From: Synechococcus sp. BSA11S
GTDB taxonomy: Bacteria; Cyanobacteriota; Cyanobacteriia; PCC-6307; Cyanobiaceae
DNA length: 64,000 nt
Assembly (NCBI RefSeq): GCF_014224355.1
Contig: NZ_VNWP01000007.1
Span: 62,001-126,000, forward strand
Direction: 5' to 3'
Shown here: positions 17,787 through 26,721 of the stretch, piece after piece
Numbering within the stretch: position 1 is the stretch's first letter
How the letters are laid out: each line of letters starts with the position of its first letter
Notes under the pieces: model-generated
Databases searched by the model: none
Seen by the model: the letters and a program-made list of their open reading frames with translations, nothing else
What the model was told of the DNA's origin: nothing
Program-made: the position numbers and the translations under genes

Positions 17787-18155
17787 ATGCTCACCGGACC
17801 AGACCTTCTCGCCAAGGTGAAGGAGATGGGTGATGCCTCCAAATCCGACCTGGTGCGCAGCTGCGGCTATGTGAGTTCCAAGAAAGACGGCAGCGAGCGG
17901 CTCAATTTCACGGCCTTCTACGAAGCGCTGCTGGAGGCCAAGGGCGTCAGCCTCGGCGTCGGCGGTGGCTCCGGTGCCGGCAAGAGTGGCCGCAAGCTCA
18001 GCTACGTCACCAAGGTTCAGTTCAACGGCAACCTGCTGATCGGCAAGGCCTACACCGCCCTGATCGACCTCAAGCCCGGTGACGAGTTCCAGATCAAGCT
18101 CGGCCGCAAGCAGATCCGTCTCGTTCCTGTCGGGGGTGACGACGAAGAGGAGTGA
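17787..18155 (+). CDS. cyAbrB-family transcriptional regulator
   Basis: 122 residues from ATG 17787. N-terminal conserved cyAbrB region (MLTGPDLLAKVKEMGDASKS, LVRSCGYVS, FYEALLEAKGV), a Gly/Ser-rich linker, then the C-terminal AbrB-like swapped-hairpin DNA-binding domain (YVTKVQFNGNLLIGKAY, GDEFQIKLGRKQIRL). The DNA-binding domain sits at the C-terminus, as is typical of cyanobacterial AbrB proteins, which tune carbon and nitrogen metabolism. Upstream ATGs at 17748 and 17757 are alternatives. Ends at a strong hairpin shared with the convergent methyltransferase. Confidence 0.88.
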   Translation: MLTGPDLLAKVKEMGDASKSDLVRSCGYVSSKKDGSERLNFTAFYEALLEAKGVSLGVGGGSGAGKSGRKLSYVTKVQFNGNLLIGKAYTALIDLKPGDEFQIKLGRKQIRLVPVGGDDEEE

Positions 18156-18223
18156 TGGTCGGGGTCCTGAAGCAGGCCTTGCCTTGCCGCAGCAGGATTC
18201 TCCCAGCACCCATGACTTCTCTG

Positions 18224-18257
18224 GGAGCTGACGCCTTCAATCGAGGGCGTCAGCTCC
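18224..18257. terminator. Probable bidirectional terminator hairpin
   Basis: GGAGCTGACGCC (18224-18235) pairs perfectly with GGCGTCAGCTCC (18246-18257): a 12 bp stem with a 10 nt loop, between the convergent cyAbrB and methyltransferase genes. There is no clear U-tract on either side, so it may be a weak or Rho-assisted terminator or an RNA-stabilising hairpin. Confidence 0.6.
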
Positions 18258-18270
18258 TTCGCCTCCGGCC

Positions 18271-18900
18271 TCAGCTCTTCCGGCGCCAGAGTCCCAGCCA
18301 TTCGTTATCGCGGCTGGGCAGCCCGTGATGGGCGGGGCCCCACACCTCGGCCTCGAACCCGGCACCCTGGAGCCAGCGGGCCACCTGTTCAGGCTGGCAT
18401 CCGAACGGTGGGCCACCGCTGCGCGAGTGGCACCAGAACAGGCCCAGCAACCATCCACCTGGCGCCACCATCCGGCCCATGCTCTGGGCATAGGCAGTCC
18501 GCAGGGCCGGGTCGATGGCGCAGAAGCAGGTGTGTTCCACCGCGCCGATCACGCTGTCCTGGCCCAATCCGGCCTCTTCCAGTGCCGGCGGGTCGAGCAG
18601 ATCAACCTGCAACCACTGGCACGAGGCGTCGGGCTGATCCAGCCGTCTGGCTTCCCGCAGGGCCTCGGCGCTGATGTCGATCCCGATCACCGTGAAGCCA
18701 AGGGAATTCAGCAATCGTGCTTCATGGCCGCGGCCACAGCCCGGCACCAGCACCCGGCCCGGCGGCTGGGGGGCCAAAGGATGGTCGTGAAGAAAGTGCG
18801 CAAGCGGAGGAGCGGCCTTGCCGAGTTCCCAGCCATCACGACCCTGCAGGTAACGCTGATCCCAGGCCTTCGGGGTCAGGTCAGATTCGTGCATCGTCAT
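18271..18900 (-). CDS. SAM-dependent methyltransferase, TPMT family
   Basis: 209 residues. AWDQRYLQGRDGWELGKAAP at the N-terminus is the TPMT-family signature, followed by the SAM-binding motif VLVPGCGRGHEA and IGIDISAEALREA. The family includes thiopurine methyltransferases and plant-type halide/thiol methyltransferases; the substrate cannot be chosen. ATG 18894 is an alternative start. Confidence 0.85.
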   Translation of the reverse strand: MTMHESDLTPKAWDQRYLQGRDGWELGKAAPPLAHFLHDHPLAPQPPGRVLVPGCGRGHEARLLNSLGFTVIGIDISAEALREARRLDQPDASCQWLQVDLLDPPALEEAGLGQDSVIGAVEHTCFCAIDPALRTAYAQSMGRMVAPGGWLLGLFWCHSRSGGPPFGCQPEQVARWLQGAGFEAEVWGPAHHGLPSRDNEWLGLWRRKS

Positions 18901-19007
18901 GGCCTAGATCCGAGCAAAAAATTCTTCGATGGCATGGGCGGTCATCCGGCCTTGGGTCGGCCTCCGATCCAGCCGCTCCAGGCAAGATTCAGCCTTAGGG
19001 TCAATCG

Positions 19008-19469
19008 ATGATCCCACCAGAGCTCACTCTTCTCTACGACGGGGCCTGCCCACTCTGCAGGCGTGAAGTGGCGCTCCTCAGCCGTCGTGACGACGGCCAC
19101 GGAGCGATTCGCTTCGTCGACATCGATGCTCCGGGCTATGACCCTTCGGCCTTCCAGGGGATCAGCTACCGCCAGGCGATGGGCCGTGTGCACGGGATCA
19201 CGGCCGATGGCCGTGTGCTGCGCGATCTGGCGGTGTTCCAGGAGGCCTACCGCCAGGTGGGGCTGGGATGGATCTACGCCCCCATCGACTGGCCCTTGCT
19301 CGGCCCCCTGGCCCGGGTGATCTACGGGATCTGGTCCCGCCTGCGGCTGCGGATCACCGGTCGCCCCGATCTCGACACCCTCTGCGCCGGACGTGAGGGT
19401 CCCTCCTGCCGGGTGGGCGAGCGGAAGGCACCGATCCATGGCGAGCTCAGCGACCAGACGGGAGGATGA
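19008..19469 (+). CDS. DCC-family (DUF393) thiol-disulfide oxidoreductase-like protein
   Basis: 153 residues with LLYDGACPLCRREV at the N-terminus and LRDLAVFQEAYRQVGLGW centrally, typical of the family. It is longer than the copy at 13743 and has the usual C-terminal hydrophobic part (PLARVIYGIW). Cellular role not established. Its last codons run into a decayed transporter gene. Confidence 0.8.
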   Translation: MIPPELTLLYDGACPLCRREVALLSRRDDGHGAIRFVDIDAPGYDPSAFQGISYRQAMGRVHGITADGRVLRDLAVFQEAYRQVGLGWIYAPIDWPLLGPLARVIYGIWSRLRLRITGRPDLDTLCAGREGPSCRVGERKAPIHGELSDQTGG

Positions 19470-19763
19470 GCTCCAGACCCTTCTGCGCGGGGTGATGTAG
19501 CTCTGTCCATCTCCTTCACAGCACTGGCCAGTCTGATCACCACCATCACGCTGCCTGTGCTGCTGGGGATCGGGACAGCCGTGGCCCAGATCCTTCGCCT
19601 TCCGGCCAGCCTGGTGAGCTCCGTTGCGATCGAAAGCGGCTTCCAGAACGGCACGGTGGGCATCGCGGTGGGAGCCCTGTTGATGATGGTCACCAGCCTT
19701 CCCGATCTGGCCTGGCGCTGTGCGATCCAGGCCATGGCTGATCCGTCTGTGATCGAGCTGTGA
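19438..19763 (+). pseudogene. Decayed bile acid:sodium symporter (BASS/SBF) family gene, C-terminal remnants
   Basis: From 19488 the frame reads RGDVALSISFTALASLITT, a BASS transmembrane motif, then LRLPASLVSSVAIESGFQNG, matching the family's conserved 'EVGIQNG' C-terminal helix. In intact symporters these motifs are separated by a long stretch that is absent here, and the N-terminal half is missing. Just before 19488 the matching sequence (DELQTLLRG) is in a different frame, so a frameshift near 19488 is likely. The open frame 19557-19763 has an ATG but begins inside the remnant. Not expected to be functional. Confidence 0.6.
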
Positions 19764-19843
19764 CGGGCTACTCCCGCGCCGGCACGCCCGACCATGGTTG
19801 AACGTTCCTGGGGAGACAGTCCATAGCCGCTGCTTCTCCCGAT

Positions 19844-20623
19844 TTGTCTCAACCCACCCATCGCGCTGACCCTCATCCCCTGTCACTGGCGGGCAATCGA
19901 GGAACCGCTGTTCTCTTGCTGCATGGCTTCACGGGCTCGGCCGCGGAGATGAGGCCTCTGGCCACCTGGTTGCATCGCCAGGGGTACAGCGTGGAAGTAC
20001 CGCTGCTGGCGGGCCATGGCACCTGCCTGAAGGATCTCCAGCCTGTGCAGGCGAGCGACTGGAGTGAACAGGTGGTGCATGCAATCGCCCGACTCCGTCA
20101 GCGTGGTGAGCGGGTGGTCGTGGGAGGCCTCTCACTCGGTTCAATCCTGGCCTTGCAGGCGGGGATGCAGGATCCAGATCTGGTGGGACTGTTGCTTTAC
20201 TCCCCACCGATCGCCATCCGGGATCGGCGCCGATGGCTGGCTCCGTTGCTGCGTCTGCTTGTGCGCGAGTTGCCCAAGGATCCGGATGATTTTGTGGACC
20301 CCTCAGCAGTCGAGGAGTTCTGGGGGTATGAGCGCTACCCGGTAGCCACCAGCCTGCAGGTGCTGCACCTGATCTCGCAGGTCCGAAGCCAACTCAGGCG
20401 GAAAGGCCTGCAGCTGCCGGCGCTGGTCCTGATGAGCCATCAGGATCGTGTGGTGCAACCGGCCAAGTCCGTGGCGATGCTGCAGCGCTGCCTGAATCCT
20501 GAGCGCTGCCGTTTCTGCTGGCTTGAAGGAAGCGGGCATGTGCTGACGATCGATGGCGCCTGGCAGCAGCTGGCGCAGCTGAGTGTGGAGGCTCTGCGTG
20601 ACTGGGAGTTGGAGCAAGGATGA
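19844..20623 (+). CDS. Alpha/beta hydrolase, Est30-like carboxylesterase
   Basis: 259 residues. LLLHGFTGSAAEM forms the oxyanion region, GGLSLGS holds the nucleophilic Ser, HQDRVV the acidic residue and GSGHVL the catalytic His. It resembles small carboxylesterases and monoacylglycerol lipases; no signal peptide. The start is TTG 19844; no ATG or GTG fits the conserved N-terminus. Cytosolic, substrate unknown. Confidence 0.85.
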   Translation: MSQPTHRADPHPLSLAGNRGTAVLLLHGFTGSAAEMRPLATWLHRQGYSVEVPLLAGHGTCLKDLQPVQASDWSEQVVHAIARLRQRGERVVVGGLSLGSILALQAGMQDPDLVGLLLYSPPIAIRDRRRWLAPLLRLLVRELPKDPDDFVDPSAVEEFWGYERYPVATSLQVLHLISQVRSQLRRKGLQLPALVLMSHQDRVVQPAKSVAMLQRCLNPERCRFCWLEGSGHVLTIDGAWQQLAQLSVEALRDWELEQG

Positions 20624-20809
20624 GCTCATCGCCGGCCTGAGGGTTGCCTGCATCGTCGGCTCGAATCGTCAGCCCGTCAGGCAGGCCAGCGCCAGGTGAG
20701 TGATGGCCATCGCCCGTGGGCGCCCATTCAGTGAAGAGGGAGCAGTTGCGGAGGCCGCACTTCGGCCCGATGGCTACGGTTCTGGTAGGCCACCTCGGAG
20801 GATAATTCC

Positions 20810-21532
20810 ATGATCGAATGCATGAGCGGGCTGCCGGACGGAACCCTCGGTTTTTCCTTCCAGGGCCAGATCACCGCCAACGATTATGACCACGTGCTCA
20901 CACCGGCTTTGGATCGTGCCCTTGAACAGCACGATCGCCTCAAGCTGCTCGCGCATCTGGGGCCCGCCTTCGGGGGCTATGACCTGGGCGCCGCCTGGGC
21001 TGACGGCCGAGAGGCTTTGCGGCACTGGGATGGTTTCGAGCGACTGGCGCTGGTGTCGGATGTGGCCTGGGTGCGCACGGCCGTGGCGGCCTTCAGCCTG
21101 GTGATGCCCTGCCCGGTGCGGGTGTTCGCCGATGCGGAACTGGAGGATGCCCGCCGCTGGTTGGCGGAGTCGCTGGGCACGATGCATCTGGAGCGGCAGG
21201 GCGATGTGATCCGGGTCCAGCTCATCGGCACGATCGAGGCCAGTGTTTATGAACGGATCGAAGCCGACATCGATGCTGAGATTCAGGGGATCGATGGTGT
21301 CAGGCTGCTGCTGGATCTGCGCCAGTTCGATGGCTGGGCTGGCCTCGGTGCCCTGGGGCGCCACCTGGCACTCGTGCGCGACCATCGTCGGGCGATCCGG
21401 CGGGTGGCGGTGGTGGGAAATAAAGCCTGGCAGGCCCTGGCGGAAAAGCTGGTCTCCAGATTCGTCGATGCCGAAACCCGTTTCTTCGAGGGCGCTGATC
21501 TCGCCCTGGCGGACACCTGGATTCGGCAATGA
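20810..21532 (+). CDS. Tandem SpoIIAA-like (DUF3478) domain protein
   Basis: 240 residues in two similar halves. Residues about 8-116: TANDYDHVLTPALDRAL, FGGYDLGAAW, RLALVSDVAWVR, CPVRVFADAELEDARRWL. Residues about 127-238: EASVYERIEADIDAEI, FDGWAGLGAL, RVAVVGNKAWQALAEKLV, ETRFFEGADLALADTWI. The order of elements matches single-domain SpoIIAA-like proteins, which have a STAS-like fold, so this is an internal duplication. A GGAGG at 20797-20801 supports ATG 20810. Function unknown. Confidence 0.75.
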   Translation: MIECMSGLPDGTLGFSFQGQITANDYDHVLTPALDRALEQHDRLKLLAHLGPAFGGYDLGAAWADGREALRHWDGFERLALVSDVAWVRTAVAAFSLVMPCPVRVFADAELEDARRWLAESLGTMHLERQGDVIRVQLIGTIEASVYERIEADIDAEIQGIDGVRLLLDLRQFDGWAGLGALGRHLALVRDHRRAIRRVAVVGNKAWQALAEKLVSRFVDAETRFFEGADLALADTWIRQ

Positions 21533-21590
21533 ACCTGATCGTTCATTGACAACTGTGCGCCTCAAAGGGAGGGGTGATCAGGCCGATGGA

Positions 21591-22034
21591 TCAGCCCACG
21601 AAACGCTTGTACAGCCAGCGCACGAAGCCTCCCACGACAGGAACCGGGGAAAAAGTCGGTCCCACGAAATCGAAGTAGTCACGATGGTCGACGATCTTGC
21701 CCGCGTCGTTGATCAGCAATCGGGTCGTGCCGGGGTAGATGAACTCGATGCCCTTGATCTTCAGCCCCATCTCCCACTCAATGAAGGCGGTCCTGCCCTC
21801 GATCGCAATCGCCCCCGGCATCAGGTACACATCATCGCAGCGTTTCACCAGGTCCTCCTGGGCCTGGATGTAGGCCGCAAGCCCATGGCGCTCCTGGGTG
21901 GGGTCCTGAAAATGAACGTCTTCGGCATAGAGGGCGCGCCACTGCTCCTCCCCCGGGGCAGGGGTGCCGTACGGCTTGGTGAACAGGGCCCGCAGGCTGG
22001 CGTCATCCATGGCGATGGTGGTGAAAGCCTCCAT
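21591..22034 (-). CDS. NTF2-like (SnoaL-type) protein
   Basis: 147 residues. WRALYAEDVHFQDPTQERHG and GRTAFIEWEMGLKIKG fit the NTF2/SnoaL cone fold; the end is hydrophobic/basic (GGFVRWLYKRFVG) and may touch membranes. ATG 22010 is an alternative start. Role unknown. Confidence 0.72.
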   Translation of the reverse strand: MEAFTTIAMDDASLRALFTKPYGTPAPGEEQWRALYAEDVHFQDPTQERHGLAAYIQAQEDLVKRCDDVYLMPGAIAIEGRTAFIEWEMGLKIKGIEFIYPGTTRLLINDAGKIVDHRDYFDFVGPTFSPVPVVGGFVRWLYKRFVG

Positions 22035-22080
22035 TCCACTGCCTACGCCCCGCCGCGGTGGCCTGCCCCCTGTGTTCGGA

Positions 22081-22152
<72 letters not shown>

Positions 22153-22193
22153 GTGGAGGCATTCTGCCTCCACATCAGCAGCCCGCTCCAGCC

Positions 22194-22697
22194 ATGGCCA
22201 GTGGCCGCAGCCATGACCGTGCCACCTGGCTGTTGAGCCTGCCCTTCGGGTTGCTGTGGTGGCCGTGGCTGGGGCTGGCGGGGGTGGCCAGCGCAGCCGC
22301 TGGCTTCCTGGCCGGTGGCCTCTGGCTCTCCCCCGACCTCGACACCCGCTCCAACCCCAGTCGGCGCTGGGGCCCGCTCGCCCTGCTCTGGTGGCCTTAC
22401 CGCCGCGGGCTGCGCCATCGCTCCCTGCTCTCCCACAGCCCCCTGCTCGGCTCGGCGCTGCGCCTGACTTACCTGGCAGCGCTGGTGCTGGCGCTGAGTG
22501 CACTGCTGTCGCCCCTGGGAGCGCCGGGCCCAGGGCGGCTGCTGGAGGCGGGGCGGGGGCTCTGGGGTCAGCAGCGGCCCCTGCTGCTGGCGGCGCTGGT
22601 GGGGGTCGAGGCCAGCAGCTGGCTGCATCTGCTCCAGGACGGCGACCCCCTGCCGCGCATGCCCCGGTTGCTGCGTCGGAAGCGGAAGCGGCGTTAG
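22194..22697 (+). CDS. DUF2227-like metal-binding membrane protein
   Basis: 167 residues with about four hydrophobic segments. SHDRATW at the N-terminus, LSPDLDTRSNP, and HRSLLSHSPLLG provide His/Asp residues typical of this family of putative metal-dependent membrane hydrolases (YdjM/DUF457 relatives). The C-terminus is strongly basic. Ends 12 bp before mazG. Confidence 0.75.
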   Translation: MASGRSHDRATWLLSLPFGLLWWPWLGLAGVASAAAGFLAGGLWLSPDLDTRSNPSRRWGPLALLWWPYRRGLRHRSLLSHSPLLGSALRLTYLAALVLALSALLSPLGAPGPGRLLEAGRGLWGQQRPLLLAALVGVEASSWLHLLQDGDPLPRMPRLLRRKRKRR

Positions 22698-22709
22698 GAC
22701 GGTGGACCT

Positions 22710-23618
22710 GTGGCTCATCGGCCCGTGACCGGCCCCGATTCCCGCCTCGATCCCGCCGCCCTGGGTCCCGCCCTGGAGGCCCTCGCCGGGCTGATCGCCG
22801 TGGTGGCGCAGCTGCGTGATCCGGAAGCCGGTTGTCCCTGGGACCTCGAGCAGACCCATGCCTCCCTGGTGCCCTTCGTGCTGGAGGAGGCCCATGAGGT
22901 GGCCGACGCCATTCGCCATGGCGACGACCGGCATCTGGCGGAGGAACTGGGTGATCTGCTGTTGCAGGTGCTGTTGCACGCCCAGATCGCCAGCGAGGCG
23001 GGCCGCTTCGATCTCACCGCGATCAGCCGTGGCCTTCACGACAAGCTGGTGCGGCGCCATCCGCATGTGTTTGCGGCGCCCGACACCGCCGCCAACCGGG
23101 GGCTGGCCGGTGACAGCGCCGCGGTGAAGGTCAGCTGGGAGGCCATCAAGGCCGGCGAAGCCAGCGCCGGCGGTCAGCGCGATTCGTCCAGCAGCCCCCT
23201 CAGTGATCGCCTGGCCGGCAAGGTGCGGGGGCAGCCCGCCCTGGCCGGAGCCATGACCATCTCCCGCAAGGCCGCCGCCGCCGGCTTCGAGTGGGACACG
23301 ATCGAAGGGGTCTGGGAGAAGGTGCACGAGGAGCTCGATGAGCTCAAGCAGGCCGTGGCCAGCGGCGACAAGGCCCACGCCCAGGAGGAGCTGGGGGATG
23401 TGCTCTTCACCCTGGTGAACGTGGCCCGCTGGTGCGGCCTCGATCCGGAGGCCGGCCTGGCGGGCACCAACCGGCGCTTCCTCGATCGCTTCTCCCGCGT
23501 CGAAGCGGCCCTGGGGGGGAACCTCCAGGGACAGAGCATTCGCGAGCTGGAGGGGCTCTGGCAGCAGGCCAAGGCCCAGATCCGTGCGGAGGCCCGAAGC
23601 CAGGACGACTCGGCCTGA
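22710..23618 (+). CDS. mazG: Nucleoside triphosphate pyrophosphohydrolase MazG
   Basis: 302 residues with two MazG domains: LEEAHEVADAI with EELGDLLLQVLLHAQ in the first, and WEKVHEELDELKQAV with EELGDVLFTLVNVARW in the second, giving the ExxE..ExxD metal sites. Hydrolyses non-canonical NTPs to NMP and pyrophosphate, and in some bacteria affects ppGpp. Start GTG 22710; GTG 22725 is possible. Confidence 0.92.
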   Translation: MAHRPVTGPDSRLDPAALGPALEALAGLIAVVAQLRDPEAGCPWDLEQTHASLVPFVLEEAHEVADAIRHGDDRHLAEELGDLLLQVLLHAQIASEAGRFDLTAISRGLHDKLVRRHPHVFAAPDTAANRGLAGDSAAVKVSWEAIKAGEASAGGQRDSSSSPLSDRLAGKVRGQPALAGAMTISRKAAAAGFEWDTIEGVWEKVHEELDELKQAVASGDKAHAQEELGDVLFTLVNVARWCGLDPEAGLAGTNRRFLDRFSRVEAALGGNLQGQSIRELEGLWQQAKAQIRAEARSQDDSA

Positions 23619-23636
23619 ACGGTCTGTTTCTGTGGC

Positions 23637-24071
23637 TCAGTCGTCGGGGTGGGGTGGCCGCGAGCGGCGCTGGCCCTTGATGGCGCCGCGTTGCTTCTTG
23701 GCGCTCAGCCTCCGCTCCACCGACCCCCGCGTGGGCTTGGTGCGCCGGCGGGGCGGTGGTGGTGGTTCGATGGCGGAGCGCAGCAGCTCCGCCAGCCGCC
23801 GCAGGGCCGCCTGGCGGTTCTGCCACTGGGAGCGGTGCTCCGACGCGGTGATCACCACGGCGCCCTCCAGCAGGCGTCCCTCGAGCCGCCGCAGGGCCCG
23901 GGCCTTGAGCAGGGGCGGCAGCGCCGTGGTGGCCGCCAGGTCGAACACCAGCTCCGCGCGTGAATCGGTGGTGTTCACCCCCTGGCCCCCTGGCCCGGAG
24001 GAGCGGGAGAAGCGCCAGCCCAGCTCGGCCGCCGGGATCACCAGCCGCTCGCCCAGGGGCAGGTCAGGCAT
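23637..24071 (-). CDS. arfB: Alternative ribosome-rescue factor ArfB (YaeJ/ICT1-like peptidyl-tRNA hydrolase)
   Basis: 144 residues. SSGPGGQGVNTTDSRAEL contains the GGQ catalytic motif; the basic C-terminal tail (RRLSAKKQRGAIKGQRRSR) matches the mRNA-channel-binding tail of ArfB. Short length and lack of codon-recognition domain separate it from RF1/RF2. Ends 18 bp from the mazG stop in convergent orientation. Confidence 0.88.
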   Translation of the reverse strand: MPDLPLGERLVIPAAELGWRFSRSSGPGGQGVNTTDSRAELVFDLAATTALPPLLKARALRRLEGRLLEGAVVITASEHRSQWQNRQAALRRLAELLRSAIEPPPPPRRRTKPTRGSVERRLSAKKQRGAIKGQRRSRPPHPDD

Positions 24072-24089
24072 TGATCGCCCCTGGGTGGG

Positions 24090-24833
24090 TCACAGCAGCG
24101 TCACCGCGCCGCTGGCGATGTCGAAGCAGGCGGGCTGGATGCGCAGCCGACCCGCGCCCACCGCTTCCCGCAGCAGGGGGCTGCGCCGGCTCAGCTCCTG
24201 GGCGGAATGCGACGCGTTGTGGCTGATCGCCAGGCTGAGGTCGTCGCCCGGTTGCAGCGCCGCCCGGATCGGCGTCACCAGGTGCTCCAGCAATGGAGTG
24301 AGCGGTGCCTCGGCGAGGGCGGCGGTCACAGCGCCACAACCGCTGTGGCCCATCACCAGGATCAGCGGCACCTCCAGCTCCGCCACCGCGTACTCCAGCG
24401 AGGCCACGCCGTCGTCGAACGCGGTGTTGCCGGCGCAGCGCACATCGAACAGCTCACCGGCGCCCGACACGAAGATCCACTCCGGCGACACGCGGGAATC
24501 GGCACAGCTGAGCAGGGCCGCCCACGGCCTCTGACCACTGGCCATGGCGCTGGGGTCCAGCTGACAGCTGCGCTGCCAGATGGCGTTCATCAGCGTGGTG
24601 CGCTCCTGGGCGCTGCCGGCAGTGGCGGCGGCCTGCCAGGCGCGGCTGAACCGGGCATTGCGCCGCAGCAGGCTGCCGAGGGGATCGTCATGGGGGGAGC
24701 AGGCCGTGAGGCTGCGTTCCAGTTCAGGCGAGAGGCCTGTGGCCTCCGCCCGGGCCGGACCCAGGGCCGGCAGGGCCAGGGCCCCGGCCGCCAGGCCCGC
24801 CCGTTGCAACCACTCCCGGCGGCTCAGGCTCAT
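24090..24833 (-). CDS. Exported beta-carbonic anhydrase (Tat signal)
   Basis: 247 residues. The N-terminus SRREWLQRAGLAAGALALPAL is a twin-arginine signal followed by AxA-type cleavage (ARAEA). Beta-CA zinc motifs SCADSRVSPE and GHSGCGAV supply Cys, Asp-Arg pair, His and Cys. Predicted periplasmic interconversion of CO2 and bicarbonate, similar to cyanobacterial EcaB. Upstream of arfB by 18 bp, perhaps co-transcribed. Confidence 0.88.
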   Translation of the reverse strand: MSLSRREWLQRAGLAAGALALPALGPARAEATGLSPELERSLTACSPHDDPLGSLLRRNARFSRAWQAAATAGSAQERTTLMNAIWQRSCQLDPSAMASGQRPWAALLSCADSRVSPEWIFVSGAGELFDVRCAGNTAFDDGVASLEYAVAELEVPLILVMGHSGCGAVTAALAEAPLTPLLEHLVTPIRAALQPGDDLSLAISHNASHSAQELSRRSPLLREAVGAGRLRIQPACFDIASGAVTLL

Positions 24834-24929
24834 CGACTCGCGCTCATGGGTGGGGTGGGCAAGGGGACGCCTGGGTGACAGGGTGCTCCACTGGAGGCTT
24901 AGCTAGGGCGGCTCGAGGAGTCAGCGGCC

Positions 24930-25790
24930 GTGAAATCGATCAATGGCTGGGTTGATGAGATCCACGAGGGTGTGCGCTACGGCCTTGAGGCTGAGGTGCT
25001 GCTGGAGCAGAGCAGCCCTTACCAGGAGATCACCATCATCGACAGCCGGCGCTACGGCAAGGGACTGCTGCTCGATGGCTGCTGGATGACGGCCGAACGT
25101 CAGGAGCGCCACTACCACGAGCCGCTGGTGCATCCGGCCCTCAGCTCCGCCGCCGGCCTCGAGCGGGTGCTGGTGATCGGCGGCGGCGACGGCGGCACGG
25201 CGCGGGAGTGCCTGCGCCATCCCGGCGTGCGCCACCTCGATCTGGTGGAGATCGATGGGCTGGTGGTGGAGTGCGCCCAGCGCTATCTGCCTTCCCTGGG
25301 CGCGGGCTGCTGGGATGATCCCCGCTTTCAGCTCACCGTCGGTGATGGCATCGCCTGGGCCTCTGAGGCCGACGACGCCAGCTACGACGTGGTGATCGTG
25401 GATGGCTCCGACCCCGCGGGCCCCGCCGAAGGCCTGTTCAACCGAGCCTTCTTCCGGCAGTGCCGCCGCATCCTGCGCCCTGGCGGGGTCTTCGCCACCC
25501 AGAGTGAATCCCCGGAAGCCTTCCGCGACGTGCACCTGGCCACCGTGCGGCTGCTGAGGGAGGTGTTCGGCCATGCCGATCCGCTCTATGGCTGGGTGCC
25601 GATGTACCCCAGCGGCTGGTGGAGCTGGACCTTTGCCGCCACGGATGGCCCCCGCTACCTGGAGCCCATGGCCGAGCGGGCCGCGGCGGTGGCCGCCGGC
25701 TGTGAGATCTGGTCGCCCCGCTGGCAGCGGGGCGCCTTCCAGGCCATCCCGGCCGGCATTGAGCGGGCCCTGGCCCTCCACCAGGCCTGA
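24930..25790 (+). CDS. speE: Spermidine synthase
   Basis: 286 residues. [35 protein letters not shown] and [15 protein letters not shown] are the propylamine-transferase signatures for substrate and decarboxylated SAM binding. Start GTG 24930. Followed 4 bp later by speB, so the pair converts agmatine to putrescine and then to spermidine or a related polyamine. Confidence 0.9.
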   Translation: MKSINGWVDEIHEGVRYGLEAEVLLEQSSPYQEITIIDSRRYGKGLLLDGCWMTAERQERHYHEPLVHPALSSAAGLERVLVIGGGDGGTARECLRHPGVRHLDLVEIDGLVVECAQRYLPSLGAGCWDDPRFQLTVGDGIAWASEADDASYDVVIVDGSDPAGPAEGLFNRAFFRQCRRILRPGGVFATQSESPEAFRDVHLATVRLLREVFGHADPLYGWVPMYPSGWWSWTFAATDGPRYLEPMAERAAAVAAGCEIWSPRWQRGAFQAIPAGIERALALHQA

Positions 25791-25794
25791 GCTG

Positions 25795-26721
25795 ATGCCT
25801 GTCCCTGTGCCTCCGGATCTGATTGACTCCGACCTGTTCGAGCGCGACGGAGCCATCTACATGGGTTCAAGGCGTGATCCCGACGGTTGCCGGGTGGGCC
25901 TCTTCGGGGTGCCCTACGACGGCACCACCTCGTTCAGACCGGGGGCCCGCTTCGGGCCGGCGGCGATCCGGGAGGTGAGCAATGGGCTTGAAACCTATGA
26001 CCCGCAGCTGGATCTCGACCTCGAAGACCTGGCTTTCGTGGATCTGGGGGCCGTGGCCATTCCCTTCGGGGCGCCGGAGCCGGTGGTGGCCGCCGTGGGC
26101 GAGGCCACCCGGGCGGTGCTTGAGCTGGGGCTGCGGCCGCTGATGCTCGGCGGAGAGCACTCGATCAGCAGTGGTGCGGTTGCCGCCGTGGCCGCCCGGT
26201 ACCCCGAGCTGGCCCTGGTGCAGCTCGATGCCCACGCCGATCTGCGCCAGAACTGGCTGGGGGCCCGCCACAGCCATGCCTGTGCGATGCGCCGCTGCCT
26301 GGAGGTGCTTCCCTCCGCCGACCTGCTGCAGGTGGCGATCCGCAGCGGCACCCGCGAGGAGTTCGAGGAGCTGCGTCGCAGTGGCCGGCTGGTGGGGCAG
26401 GGCCCCGGTCTTTCGCTGGAGCCGGAGCGGCTCCAGGCTGAGCTGGTGGCGGCCCTCAGCCCGCTGCGGGGCCGGCCGCTCTACCTCACCGTTGACCTCG
26501 ACTGGTTCGATCCCGCCGTGCTGCCCGGCACCGGCACCCCCGAGCCCGGGGGCTACCACTGGGGCCACTTCGCAGGGCTGCTGGAGGAACTGCGCCACCA
26601 TCACCTGGTGGCAGCCGATGTGGTGGAACTGGCGCCCGGGCTGGATCCCAGCGGCGTGAGCGCCGTGCTGGCGGCGAAGGTGACCCGCAGTCTGCTGCTG
26701 CTGCTGGGTCAGGCTCAGTAG
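25795..26721 (+). CDS. speB: Agmatinase-type ureohydrolase
   Basis: 308 residues. GVPYDGTTSFRPGARFGPAA, GGEHSIS, the canonical LDAHADL, and VDLDWFDPAVLPGTGTPEPG give the complete binuclear Mn site. It diverges from the GdmH-like protein at the left edge, which has DRHVD instead of DAHAD. Operon with speE supports agmatine as the substrate. Its 3' end overlaps the convergent cyclic-nucleotide-binding gene by 7 bp. Confidence 0.88.
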   Translation: MPVPVPPDLIDSDLFERDGAIYMGSRRDPDGCRVGLFGVPYDGTTSFRPGARFGPAAIREVSNGLETYDPQLDLDLEDLAFVDLGAVAIPFGAPEPVVAAVGEATRAVLELGLRPLMLGGEHSISSGAVAAVAARYPELALVQLDAHADLRQNWLGARHSHACAMRRCLEVLPSADLLQVAIRSGTREEFEELRRSGRLVGQGPGLSLEPERLQAELVAALSPLRGRPLYLTVDLDWFDPAVLPGTGTPEPGGYHWGHFAGLLEELRHHHLVAADVVELAPGLDPSGVSAVLAAKVTRSLLLLLGQAQ

